Below are positions 1-7,257 of a stretch of DNA of 16,327 nucleotides, piece after piece. The stretch comes from JAVXAG01 sp036660615 (GTDB lineage: Bacteria > Bacillota > Clostridia > Peptostreptococcales > Anaerovoracaceae), in contig JAVXAG010000034.1 of NCBI GenBank assembly GCA_036660615.1, positions 1-16,327 on the forward strand, read 5' to 3'. The notes under the pieces are model-generated. The model did not search any database and had not been told where the DNA came from. It worked only from the letters and a program-made list of their open reading frames with translations. Position 1 is the first letter of the stretch; each line of letters starts with the position of its first letter. The position numbers and the translations under genes are program-made.

Positions 1-97
1 ATTTGAAAAACCTCACAACAATGCCCCGCACATTTTGAAAAGGGATTGGATCGGCAGGAAAGTGCAGTTGATCCACTCGCAATACTTGGTGTAAATA

Positions 98-1858
98 CTA
101 TAAAGGTCTTGTTTCTGCAAAGAGCCAAGCTTTTTGGGCAGAATCCAGATATTCAGATAAAGTGTCGTAAACGGTTTGGTGGTAACAGTTGAGCCATGAT
201 AACTCACTAGGAGTTAAGAGAGATGGCACAATTGCATTGCGATCAAAAGGGCAGTAGGTTATAGTTTCAAATTCCAGAAAACTGCCAAATTCGTTGCTTT
301 CAGACGGCACCGATAAAATCTCATTTTCTAAGCGTATGCCATATTCCCCTTCCAAATATAAACCGGGTTCGTTGCTAGTTATCATTGATGGATAAAAATA
401 GCTTGAGGCAGAACGAGGGGAGATAGTGTTAGGCCCTTCGTGGACACTTAACATAAAGCCAACACCATGACCAGTTCCATGGTTGTAGTCATAACCACAA
501 CGGTGCAAAGGTTGACGAGCGATGGAATCTAGCGCTAGTCCACTTGTTCCTTCCCTGAACTTACAACTTGCTAGAGCAATGTTACATTTTAAAACAGTCG
601 TGTAATCCGACTTCATTTTTTTAGTCAGGTGACCAAGAGAAATAGTTCTAGTAATATCAGTTGTGCCGTAGTTGTAGTGACCACCAGAGTCGACCAGCAA
701 AAAACTATCCATACCGATGTTAGAACTTTGACATTCCTTAGGATTATAGTGAATAATTGCGCCGTTTTCACCGTAGCCGGCGATGGTATCAAAACTCAGG
801 TCAAAGAAAGCCTCATCTTCCCTGCGACATTTATAAAGATAGTCGCAGACCGAGATTTCAGTCATAGGAATTTGGCCCACATTGGACTTTAGCCAATAGA
901 GAAAATTGACCATGGCAACACCGTCTTTGACGTGGATAGCTTTGGTATGAGATATTTCACTAGAGGTTTTTATTGACTTCATAAACTCAGAAGGATTCTT
1001 TGAGTTTATTACTAATAAATCAGGGGGCAGTTTCATTAACAGAGAATAATTTACAGAATTCTCATCAAGGATAATAGATTGACTTGAGTCGAGGTTTTCT
1101 AAGTCAAAGAAAATGTCATCATAATTGCAAATTGATACAGAGTCGGGTAGAGGAGCGTGGCCGAGAGCTTCCTTGTTAACATAGAGTTTTACAGAGTCTA
1201 GGCTAATTAAAGCATAGGCAAAGAAAACAGGCGAATGCTCAATGTCACTTCCCCTTAAGTTGAAAAGCCAAGCTATGTCCTCAAGGCTAGTTAACAAATG
1301 GTAAGTTGCGCCAAAGGACTCCATTTCCGTTCGAATTCTTGATAATTTGTCAGAGGCAGTTTCACCAGTGACAGAATCAGGCAAAGCATATATTGGAGCA
1401 GGGTTAATAGCTGGTCGATTAGGCCAAACGTCACCGACCAAATCCACATTGTGAAGAATTTTAACGTCCTTTGATAAAGCGATGTCTTGGATATCTTGAC
1501 CTAGAGCGGCAGAAAGCACACGTCCATCAAAACCAAGAACGTCATTTTGACATAGCTTGATATCAAGATATTCCAGAATAGTTGGGACACCAGAGTTGCC
1601 CATCTTGTATAGATCAATGCCAGAGTTTGCCAGCTGATCTTTTGCTTGTAGAAAATAGCGCCCATCAGTCCATAGACCGGCATCAGTCAAAGTGACAATT
1701 AGAGTTCCGGCAGAACCGGTGAAACCAGAAATATATTTTCTACAGGTGAAGAATTCATTAACATATTCAGAACCATGATAGTCAGTGGTTGGAATAATAT
1801 ATATGTCTATATTTTGCTCTTTCATTTTTTCTCGTAGAGCCAAAAGTTGTGTTCTCAT
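98..1858 (-). CDS. Aminopeptidase P family (M24B) Xaa-Pro aminopeptidase, long form
   Basis: This 586-residue metallopeptidase should remove an N-terminal residue preceding proline. It has the long three-domain layout of the eukaryotic XPNPEP1-like branch rather than the shorter E. coli PepP. Two creatinase-type N domains (about 1-145 and 150-305) precede the pita-bread M24 domain (about 310-525) and a C-terminal M24_C domain ending in the usual WL...T.PL pattern. All five metal ligands are visible: Asp390 and Asp401 in VDSGG...GTTDITRT, His464 in HGTGHGVG, Glu497 in SNEPG and Glu511 in RLENE. Their spacing matches human XPNPEP1. The ATG has a CTCCTTT (minus-strand AAAGGAG) Shine-Dalgarno 11 nt upstream. 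The gene is monocistronic here and divergent from the hydrogenase operon. No signal peptide is seen, so it is cytosolic. Peptide use fits an amino-acid fermenter, but a functional tie to the neighbours is only inferred. Confidence 0.95.
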   Translation of the reverse strand: MRTQLLALREKMKEQNIDIYIIPTTDYHGSEYVNEFFTCRKYISGFTGSAGTLIVTLTDAGLWTDGRYFLQAKDQLANSGIDLYKMGNSGVPTILEYLDIKLCQNDVLGFDGRVLSAALGQDIQDIALSKDVKILHNVDLVGDVWPNRPAINPAPIYALPDSVTGETASDKLSRIRTEMESFGATYHLLTSLEDIAWLFNLRGSDIEHSPVFFAYALISLDSVKLYVNKEALGHAPLPDSVSICNYDDIFFDLENLDSSQSIILDENSVNYSLLMKLPPDLLVINSKNPSEFMKSIKTSSEISHTKAIHVKDGVAMVNFLYWLKSNVGQIPMTEISVCDYLYKCRREDEAFFDLSFDTIAGYGENGAIIHYNPKECQSSNIGMDSFLLVDSGGHYNYGTTDITRTISLGHLTKKMKSDYTTVLKCNIALASCKFREGTSGLALDSIARQPLHRCGYDYNHGTGHGVGFMLSVHEGPNTISPRSASSYFYPSMITSNEPGLYLEGEYGIRLENEILSVPSESNEFGSFLEFETITYCPFDRNAIVPSLLTPSELSWLNCYHQTVYDTLSEYLDSAQKAWLFAETRPL

Positions 1859-1911
1859 AGAAATATTTTCTCCTTTGCTTTTATCATTTATTAACTAGTA
1901 TAATAGGTATT

Positions 1912-1939
1912 ATTATATCTCAAAATAGTGCAAAGTAAA
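1912..1939 (-). promoter_or_regulatory. Candidate promoter of the aminopeptidase P gene
   Basis: On the minus strand TTTACT (plus-strand 1934-1939) and a perfect TATAAT (plus-strand 1912-1917) are separated by 16 nt, about 55 nt upstream of the start codon. The -35 is a poor match and the region is AT-rich, so only the -10 is persuasive. Confidence 0.4.
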
Positions 1940-1977
1940 TAAAAAAAAAGAATATTTACATATTAAATATGTTCTAC

Positions 1978-2007
1978 TTGACAAAAGATACCTTGGATTG
2001 ATAAAGT
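1978..2007 (+). promoter_or_regulatory. Sigma-A-type promoter of hydCBA
   Basis: A consensus TTGACA (1978-1983) is followed after 18 nt by TAAAGT (2002-2007), with a TG one base before the -10 (1999-2000) making an extended -10. Transcription would start about 25 nt before the hydC ATG, whose AAGGAG site lies at 2027-2032. I see no Rex-like palindrome or other operator in the rest of the 181-nt divergent region. Confidence 0.65.
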
Positions 2008-2039
2008 AGATATATATATGAAAGAAAAGGAGTAATTTT

Positions 2040-2522
2040 ATGTGTAACTGTAATGAAATGGCCGAAAAAGAAGAAAAACTTAGAGAAATAATCGATAAAC
2101 ACAAAGAAGAAAAAGGTGCATTAATACCAGTACTTCATGAAGCGCAGGAACTGTATGGATATTTGCCATACGAAGTCCAAAAGATAATTGCAGAAGGACT
2201 TGATATGTCCATGGCAAAAGTATATGGTGTGGTAACATTTTATTCGCAATTTTCACTAACGCCAAAAGGTAAATATAGAATAAATGTTTGCATGGGTACA
2301 GCTTGCTATGTAAAAGGCTCTGCAGAAGTCTTGGCGAAATTTCAGGAAAGACTTTCACTTGACGTAGGAGAATGTAGCGAAGATGGTAAGTTTTCATTAG
2401 ACTCTTGCCGTTGCATAGGGGCTTGTGGTTTAGCACCAGTGGTAACAGTAAATGACGAGGTGTATGGACGTTTGACACCAGAAGAAGTAGATGGAATAAT
2501 TGATAAATACGAAAAAATGTAG
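2040..2522 (+). CDS. hydC: HydC, NuoE-like [2Fe-2S] subunit of NAD-linked [FeFe] hydrogenase
   Basis: This 160-residue protein is a NuoE/24-kDa-type subunit. It has a helical N-terminal part (about 10-75, with the family signature around YGVVTFYSQF) and a thioredoxin-like domain. The [2Fe-2S] ligands are Cys84 and Cys89 (CX4C) and Cys125 and Cys129 (CX3C, in RCIGACGLAP). The length is normal for the family. In trimeric HydABC hydrogenases this subunit sits beside the flavin subunit HydB and carries an auxiliary cluster. It is the first gene of hydC-hydB-hydA, 16 nt before hydB. The start is set by AAGGAG 7 nt upstream of the ATG. Two additional cysteines at positions 2 and 4 (MCNC) are not part of the standard ligand set. 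A NuoE of a respiratory complex I is unlikely because no other nuo genes are present and hydA follows. Confidence 0.93.
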   Translation: MCNCNEMAEKEEKLREIIDKHKEEKGALIPVLHEAQELYGYLPYEVQKIIAEGLDMSMAKVYGVVTFYSQFSLTPKGKYRINVCMGTACYVKGSAEVLAKFQERLSLDVGECSEDGKFSLDSCRCIGACGLAPVVTVNDEVYGRLTPEEVDGIIDKYEKM

Positions 2523-2538
2523 ATAGGAGGAACAGAAA

Positions 2539-4383
2539 GTGGCAATAACAATTGACGAAATGGGACAGATAAGAGAGAAAACTCTTGAATCCCTAGGTAG
2601 TAGAGATGGTGCAGTGCACCAAAGCGAAGATAAAATACATATATTAACTTGCTGTGGTACGGGATGTACTTCCTCCGGTTCACTAAAGATAAGAGCAAAG
2701 CTAGAAGAACTTATTAGTAGAGACAATATGGAACAAAAAGTTGAGATGATAAAAACTGGATGTTTTGGACTTTGTGCAGAAGGACCTATTATGGTAGTTC
2801 AACCACACAATATTATGTACACAAATGTACAGCCAGAAGATATGGAAGAAATATGGACAGAGCATATAAAAAAGGGAAATATAGTTGATAGATTAGTATC
2901 CAAGAACCAAGAGGACTTTTTCTCAAAACAGATGAGAATCGCATTACGAAATTGTGGCAGAATTAATCCAGAAAGCATAGACGAATATATTGCATTTGGT
3001 GGATATGAGGCACTTGGAAAAGTGTTGACAAAGATGGAGCCAGAAGACGTAATTGAAGAAATAAAAGAATCAGGATTAAGAGGCAGAGGAGGCGGTGGAT
3101 TTCCAGTAGGAAGAAAATGGGAATCATCTGCAATAGTTCAAGAAAAAGAAAAGTATATTTGCTGCAACGCTGACGAAGGTGATCCAGGAGCATTTATGGA
3201 CAGATCAATACTTGAGGGCGATCCACACTCAGTAATAGAGGCGATGATAATTGCCGGATACGCAGTGGGAGCAACCAGAGGATTTGTTTATGTTAGAGCA
3301 GAATATCCAATAGCTGTTGAAAGATTAAGCCTTGCCATTGACCAAGCGAGAGAATATGGTTTGCTTGGCAATAACATCCTTCAAAAAGGATTGGAATTTG
3401 ATATAGAAATAAGACTTGGAGCGGGAGCATTTGTATGTGGAGAAGGAACGGCACTTATGATTTCCATCGAGGGAAATAGAGGCGAACCGAGGACAAAACC
3501 ACCACATTCAGCTAGAAAAGGATTGTTTGGCAGACCGACCGTATTAAACAATGTGGAAACATTAGCCAACGTGCCACAGATCATTATAAATGGTGCTGAT
3601 TGGTACAATGCAATAGGCACAGTCAAATCAAAAGGAACAAAAGTATTTGCCCTAGGTGGCAAAATTAATAATACAGGACTTGTGGAAATACCTATGGGAA
3701 CTACACTTAGAGAAATTGTCTATGATATAGGTGGAGGCATTCCAAACGGCAAAGAATTCAAGGCAGCACAGACCGGTGGGCCATCAGGAGGATGTATACC
3801 AGCAACCTATTTGGACAACCCTATGGATTTTGAATCCTTGATTAGACTTGGTTCAATGATGGGTTCAGGTGGGCTTATTATAATGGACGAAGACACATGT
3901 ATGGTAGATATTGCAAAGTTTTTCCTTGAATTCACAGTGGAAGAGTCTTGCGGGAAATGTCCTCCATGTAGAATAGGGACAAAGAGAATGTTGCAAATAC
4001 TGACAAATATTACAGAAGGAACAGGAACCATTGAAGATCTGGACGAACTGGAGTCATTGGCAGACACTATTAAGAGAGGGTCACTTTGTGGACTTGGTCA
4101 ATCAGCACCAAATCCAGTATTGTCAACATTACAATATTTTAAAGATGAGTACATTGCCCATGTCGTTGACAAAAAATGTCCGGCTGGCGTTTGTATTTCA
4201 ATGCTTAGATACGTTATCCTTGAAGAAACTTGCAAGAGATGTGGAGTTTGTAAAAAGAACTGCCCAGTTGGTTGTATTTCTGGTGACAAAGATACGCCTT
4301 ACACAATCGATAATGAAAAATGTATTAAATGTGGTGTTTGCATGGCCAAATGTCCATTTAAGTCAATCATGAAGAACGCATAA
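2539..4383 (+). CDS. hydB: HydB, NuoF-like flavin/NAD(H) subunit of electron-bifurcating [FeFe] hydrogenase
   Basis: This 614-residue cytosolic subunit should bind FMN and exchange electrons with NAD(H). It begins with a thioredoxin-like [2Fe-2S] domain (about 30-120; Cys38 or Cys39, Cys43, Cys75, Cys79). The NuoF core follows, with the FMN glycine loop RGRGGGGFP (181-189) and a nucleotide site around GAGAFVCGEGTAL (294-306). Next is the [4Fe-4S] motif CGKCPPC (471, 474, 477) with Cys517. A C-terminal 2x[4Fe-4S] ferredoxin domain uses Cys565/568/571/575 and Cys595/598/601/605. This fused layout is typical of HydB and not of plain NuoF. Cys454, His541, Cys547 and Cys552 could form the zinc site reported for bifurcating HydB proteins, but I assign that only by position. 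The start is GTG at 2539 with AGGAGG upstream. Confidence 0.94.
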   Translation: MAITIDEMGQIREKTLESLGSRDGAVHQSEDKIHILTCCGTGCTSSGSLKIRAKLEELISRDNMEQKVEMIKTGCFGLCAEGPIMVVQPHNIMYTNVQPEDMEEIWTEHIKKGNIVDRLVSKNQEDFFSKQMRIALRNCGRINPESIDEYIAFGGYEALGKVLTKMEPEDVIEEIKESGLRGRGGGGFPVGRKWESSAIVQEKEKYICCNADEGDPGAFMDRSILEGDPHSVIEAMIIAGYAVGATRGFVYVRAEYPIAVERLSLAIDQAREYGLLGNNILQKGLEFDIEIRLGAGAFVCGEGTALMISIEGNRGEPRTKPPHSARKGLFGRPTVLNNVETLANVPQIIINGADWYNAIGTVKSKGTKVFALGGKINNTGLVEIPMGTTLREIVYDIGGGIPNGKEFKAAQTGGPSGGCIPATYLDNPMDFESLIRLGSMMGSGGLIIMDEDTCMVDIAKFFLEFTVEESCGKCPPCRIGTKRMLQILTNITEGTGTIEDLDELESLADTIKRGSLCGLGQSAPNPVLSTLQYFKDEYIAHVVDKKCPAGVCISMLRYVILEETCKRCGVCKKNCPVGCISGDKDTPYTIDNEKCIKCGVCMAKCPFKSIMKNA

Positions 4384-4398
4384 AGGAGAGATTTGGAT

Positions 4399-6147
4399 AT
4401 GAATAAAGTACATTTAACCATAGACGGCATAGAAGTTTTCGTACCGGAAGACTATACTATTTTGGAAGCTGCAAAAGAAATAAATATCAAGATACCAAGT
4501 CTTTGTTTCCTAAAAGATGTAAGCGAAATTGGATGTTGTAGAATGTGTCTAGTAGAGATAGAAGGTTACAAGAACTGGCAAGCCTCTTGTGTTCACCCAG
4601 TTGCAGAAGGAATGAATATCAAAACCCATACTTCTGAGTTATTAAATTTCAGAAAAAAGAATTTGGAATTGATTCTGTCAAACCATCCTGCAATGTGTCA
4701 AAGTTGTACAAAAGCCAATTCTGGCTGTGAGTTACAAACCTTGGCAAACCAAATGGATACAGACTTTGATAACTACAAAAAATATCAGGAAGTCATTACA
4801 GCAAACGAAGTTTTGGAACTTGACTGTGGAATATCTATTAGAAGAGACCCAAATAGATGCATACTGTGTAGAAGGTGCGTCAGCGTATGCAACTCAGTTC
4901 AGACAGTGGGAGCTATTGACGTAATAAACAGAGGGTTTGACACAGTAATAGGGACAACCTTTAATGTAGGAATTGACAATACCCAATGCGTAAATTGTGG
5001 ACAGTGTATAAATGTTTGTCCTACAGGAGCGTTGCAAGAATGTTCCAATCTTGATGAAATCTGGGAAGTATTAAAAGACCACGAGAAGCTTTTGGTGGTG
5101 CAAACAGCGCCAGCAGTAAGAGCAGCTTTGGGAGAGGCATTTGGACTTCCTATTGGAACTGATGTCACAGGCAAAATGGTAACAGCCCTTAGAATGATAG
5201 GGTTTGATAAAGTATTTGATACAAATACAGGGGCAGACCTTACTATAATGGAAGAAGCAACAGAACTTATAGACAGAATAAGAGGTGGCGGGAAATTGCC
5301 ACTAATTACATCGTGTTCACCAGGATGGGTAAAATTTTGCGAGCATAATTTCCCAGATATGTTGGACAATTTGTCGACATGCAAATCACCACAAGAAATG
5401 CTGGGCGCTATTATTAAGAGCTATTACGCTGAGAAAAATAATATTGATCCAGAGAATATCGTTGTGGTATCTGTTATGCCTTGCACAGCAAAGAAGTTTG
5501 AAGCAAAGAGACCGGAGCTTGAAGTGGGCGGACTTAGAGATGTAGATATCGTTATTACCACTAGAGAACTTTCGAGAATGATAAAGAGCATCGGAGTTGA
5601 TTTTGTAAACTTAGGAGATAGCCAATTTGACAATCCTTTAGGGGAGTCATCAGGGGCAGGCACAATATTTGGAGCTACTGGAGGAGTAATGGAGGCGGCA
5701 CTTAGAACTGTGGCAGACCTTATTAACGGAACTAGCTCAGACTCCATAGATTACGTTGACGTTAGAGGCCAAGACGATATAAAAATTGCAGAGGTTAAGG
5801 TTGCAGATTTGACGTTAAGAGCGGCAGTTGCCCATGGACTTGGCAATGCAAGAGAACTAATAAAGCGAGTTCAAGCAGGCGAGCACTTTGACTTTATCGA
5901 AATTATGGCTTGTCCAGGAGGGTGCATAAACGGAGGCGGACAACCTTTGCAACCGGCACATGTTAGAAACTGGGGCAATATAAAGGAAGAAAGAGCCAAG
6001 GCACTGTACACTGCAGATAGAGATAAATTTATTAGAAAATCTCACAACAATCCGGTAATCAAAAAACTGTATAAAGAATATCTTGGAATGGCAGGAGGAA
6101 TGAAAGCACATAAGTTGCTGCACACCACATATCAAGAGAGAGAATAA
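4399..6147 (+). CDS. hydA: HydA, catalytic [FeFe] hydrogenase subunit (M3-type modular)
   Basis: This 582-residue catalytic subunit reversibly reduces protons to H2. Its modules run in order: plant-type [2Fe-2S] domain (Cys36, 47, 50, 64); His-Cys-ligated [4Fe-4S] (His96, Cys100, 103, 110); 2x[4Fe-4S] ferredoxin (Cys154/157/160/164 and 197/200/203/207); H-cluster domain; and a C-terminal small-subunit-like segment. The three H-cluster signatures are TSCSPGW (304-310), MPCTAKKFE (360-368) and MACPGGCINGGG (503-514), giving cluster ligands Cys306, 362, 505 and 509. The residue after Cys306, normally the proton-relay cysteine of TSCCP, is Ser307. I chose ATG 4399, 8 nt after AAAGGAGAG; an in-frame TTG at 4393 lies too close to that site. 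Last gene of hydCBA, 15 nt after hydB. The hydEFG maturation genes must lie elsewhere. Confidence 0.95.
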   Translation: MNKVHLTIDGIEVFVPEDYTILEAAKEINIKIPSLCFLKDVSEIGCCRMCLVEIEGYKNWQASCVHPVAEGMNIKTHTSELLNFRKKNLELILSNHPAMCQSCTKANSGCELQTLANQMDTDFDNYKKYQEVITANEVLELDCGISIRRDPNRCILCRRCVSVCNSVQTVGAIDVINRGFDTVIGTTFNVGIDNTQCVNCGQCINVCPTGALQECSNLDEIWEVLKDHEKLLVVQTAPAVRAALGEAFGLPIGTDVTGKMVTALRMIGFDKVFDTNTGADLTIMEEATELIDRIRGGGKLPLITSCSPGWVKFCEHNFPDMLDNLSTCKSPQEMLGAIIKSYYAEKNNIDPENIVVVSVMPCTAKKFEAKRPELEVGGLRDVDIVITTRELSRMIKSIGVDFVNLGDSQFDNPLGESSGAGTIFGATGGVMEAALRTVADLINGTSSDSIDYVDVRGQDDIKIAEVKVADLTLRAAVAHGLGNARELIKRVQAGEHFDFIEIMACPGGCINGGGQPLQPAHVRNWGNIKEERAKALYTADRDKFIRKSHNNPVIKKLYKEYLGMAGGMKAHKLLHTTYQERE

Positions 6148-6265
6148 TTATACATTATGAAAAGAAATATACATAACGAGTGAGTAATTATGCATACAAA
6201 TCCAGATAATATATACAAAGTGCGAGTAATTATGCATTCTAGCAAAAAAATATACATAAAATGTG
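6142..6265 (+). repeat. Three imperfect tandem repeats of 40-42 bp upstream of the ptb promoter
   Basis: Units start at 6142, 6182 and 6224. Each opens with GARTAATTATRCAT (core TAATTATRCAT at 6145, 6185 and 6227) and carries a second core, ATATACAWAR, at 6167, 6211 and 6250. The middle of each unit is not conserved. The first unit overlaps the hydA stop codon and the last ends about 10 nt before the -35 of the next promoter. A period of about four helical turns would place the cores on one DNA face. I infer operator sites or intrinsically bent DNA; no known regulator consensus was recognised. Confidence 0.7.
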
Positions 6266-6275
6266 AACAATTCCA

Positions 6276-6304
6276 TTGACAAATGACCCAATTGGAACTA
6301 AAAT
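6276..6304 (+). promoter_or_regulatory. Strong sigma-A-type promoter of the ptb-iorAB-aminotransferase-buk operon
   Basis: TTGACA (6276-6281) and TAAAAT (6299-6304) are separated by exactly 17 nt, 30 nt before the GTG start of ptb. No rho-independent terminator is visible between hydA and this promoter, so read-through from hydCBA is possible in addition. Confidence 0.8.
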
Positions 6305-6334
6305 AGTGGCAGGAAAAGAGAGGAGGCTTTATTA

Positions 6335-7240
6335 GTGACAATAAAAAACTTTAAAGAACTTAGAGAAATGGTAGGAACGGCTCCTAAAAAAACAGTTGCT
6401 GTAGCATGTGCACATGATGAGCATACATTGGAAGCAATTTTAAAGGCCCATGAAGAGGGAATCCTTGATTACATATTAGTAGGCAAAGAAGATGAGATTA
6501 TTGAAAAAGGAAAACTCCATGGAGTAGATATTTCAAAAGAAAATATCATAAATTGCCTGACAGACGAAGAATGTGCGGCAAAGGCCATAGAATTAATAAA
6601 AAATGGTCAAGCAGATTTTTTGCAAAAAGGTTTGATGCAAACAGCTACGCTGCTTAAAGCAGTTGTAAATAAAGAAACTGGCATAGGAACAGGAAGACCA
6701 ATTTCCCATGTTGCCCTTTTGGATATTGAGAAGTATCACAAAATAGTAGGAGTAACAGACGGTGGAATGATTTTATACCCAGACCTTGAACAAAAAAAGG
6801 CTATTGCAATAAATGCAGTAGAAATGTTTAGAGGGTTTGGATACGATAAACCAAAGATAGCGGCAGTTTGCGCCGTTGAAGTAGTAAACCCAAAGATGCC
6901 GGAAACTGTAGATGCAAAAGCACTTGAAGATATGGCAAACAATGGTGAAATTGAAAACTGCTTTATTGCAGGACCAATTTCAATGGATTTAGCAGTAAAT
7001 AAGGAAGCAGCTAAAATCAAAGGATATAACAGTCCGGTTTGTGGAGAAACAGATATATTCTTAGTACCTAATATATATTCGGGAAATATGATGGTAAAAG
7101 CTCTACTTGAGTTTGGAAATACTTTGATGGCAGGATGCGTCGTTGGTGCAAAATGTCCCATCGCCCTTAATTCAAGAAGCGCAAGTTTTGAAGAAAAATA
7201 CTATTCGCTGTTGGCTTGTAGTATGATGGCTAGCAAATAA
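6335..7240 (+). CDS. ptb: Phosphate acyltransferase of the Pta/Ptb family (phosphate butyryltransferase-like)
   Basis: This 301-residue enzyme should exchange CoA for phosphate on an acyl-CoA, giving an acyl phosphate. The length fits Ptb rather than the longer multidomain Pta. Family patterns are visible throughout: KGLMQTATLLKAV (about 98-110), RPISHVALLD, DGGMILYPD, AVEVVNPKMPETVDA (about 180-194), GPISMDLAVNKEAA, and the C-terminal GNTLMAGCVVGAKCPIALNSRS. It is the first gene of a five-gene operon with iorAB, an aminotransferase and an acyl kinase. It starts with GTG, 8 nt after AGGAGG (6321-6326). No crotonase, thiolase or butyryl-CoA dehydrogenase gene is nearby, so context points to an arylacetyl-CoA (from IOR) or branched acyl-CoA rather than butyryl-CoA. 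That substrate assignment is inference. Confidence 0.9.
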   Translation: MTIKNFKELREMVGTAPKKTVAVACAHDEHTLEAILKAHEEGILDYILVGKEDEIIEKGKLHGVDISKENIINCLTDEECAAKAIELIKNGQADFLQKGLMQTATLLKAVVNKETGIGTGRPISHVALLDIEKYHKIVGVTDGGMILYPDLEQKKAIAINAVEMFRGFGYDKPKIAAVCAVEVVNPKMPETVDAKALEDMANNGEIENCFIAGPISMDLAVNKEAAKIKGYNSPVCGETDIFLVPNIYSGNMMVKALLEFGNTLMAGCVVGAKCPIALNSRSASFEEKYYSLLACSMMASK

Positions 7241-7257
7241 GAGAGGAAAGCAAATCG

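Noticed and set aside
13..207. Minus-strand open frame of 64 codons downstream of and overlapping the aminopeptidase gene
   Set aside because: It is out of frame over the conserved C-terminal domain of the aminopeptidase, which is itself complete, and shows no recognisable protein features. Bases 1-97 hold no supportable gene or terminator.
2040..4383. hydC and hydB as parts of a respiratory complex I or an NAD-dependent formate dehydrogenase
   Set aside because: The genes directly precede an intact [FeFe] hydrogenase catalytic subunit, HydB has the fused N- and C-terminal Fe-S domains of HydABC enzymes, and no other nuo or fdh gene is present.
4393..4398. TTG at 4393 as the start of hydA, two codons upstream of the ATG
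   Set aside because: The Shine-Dalgarno AAAGGAGAG ends at 4390, leaving only 2 nt before TTG but 8 nt before ATG 4399. The [2Fe-2S] domain also begins normally from the ATG.
6148..6334. Rho-independent terminator, T-box, riboswitch or CRISPR-like array between hydA and ptb
   Set aside because: There is no GC stem with T-run, no T-box core, and the repeats are AT-rich, imperfect and without regular unique spacers of the CRISPR kind.
6300..6335. Sigma-54 promoter suggested by GTGGCAGG near 6306
   Set aside because: The -12 element (TTGCW) is missing at the needed spacing, and a strong sigma-A promoter is already present.
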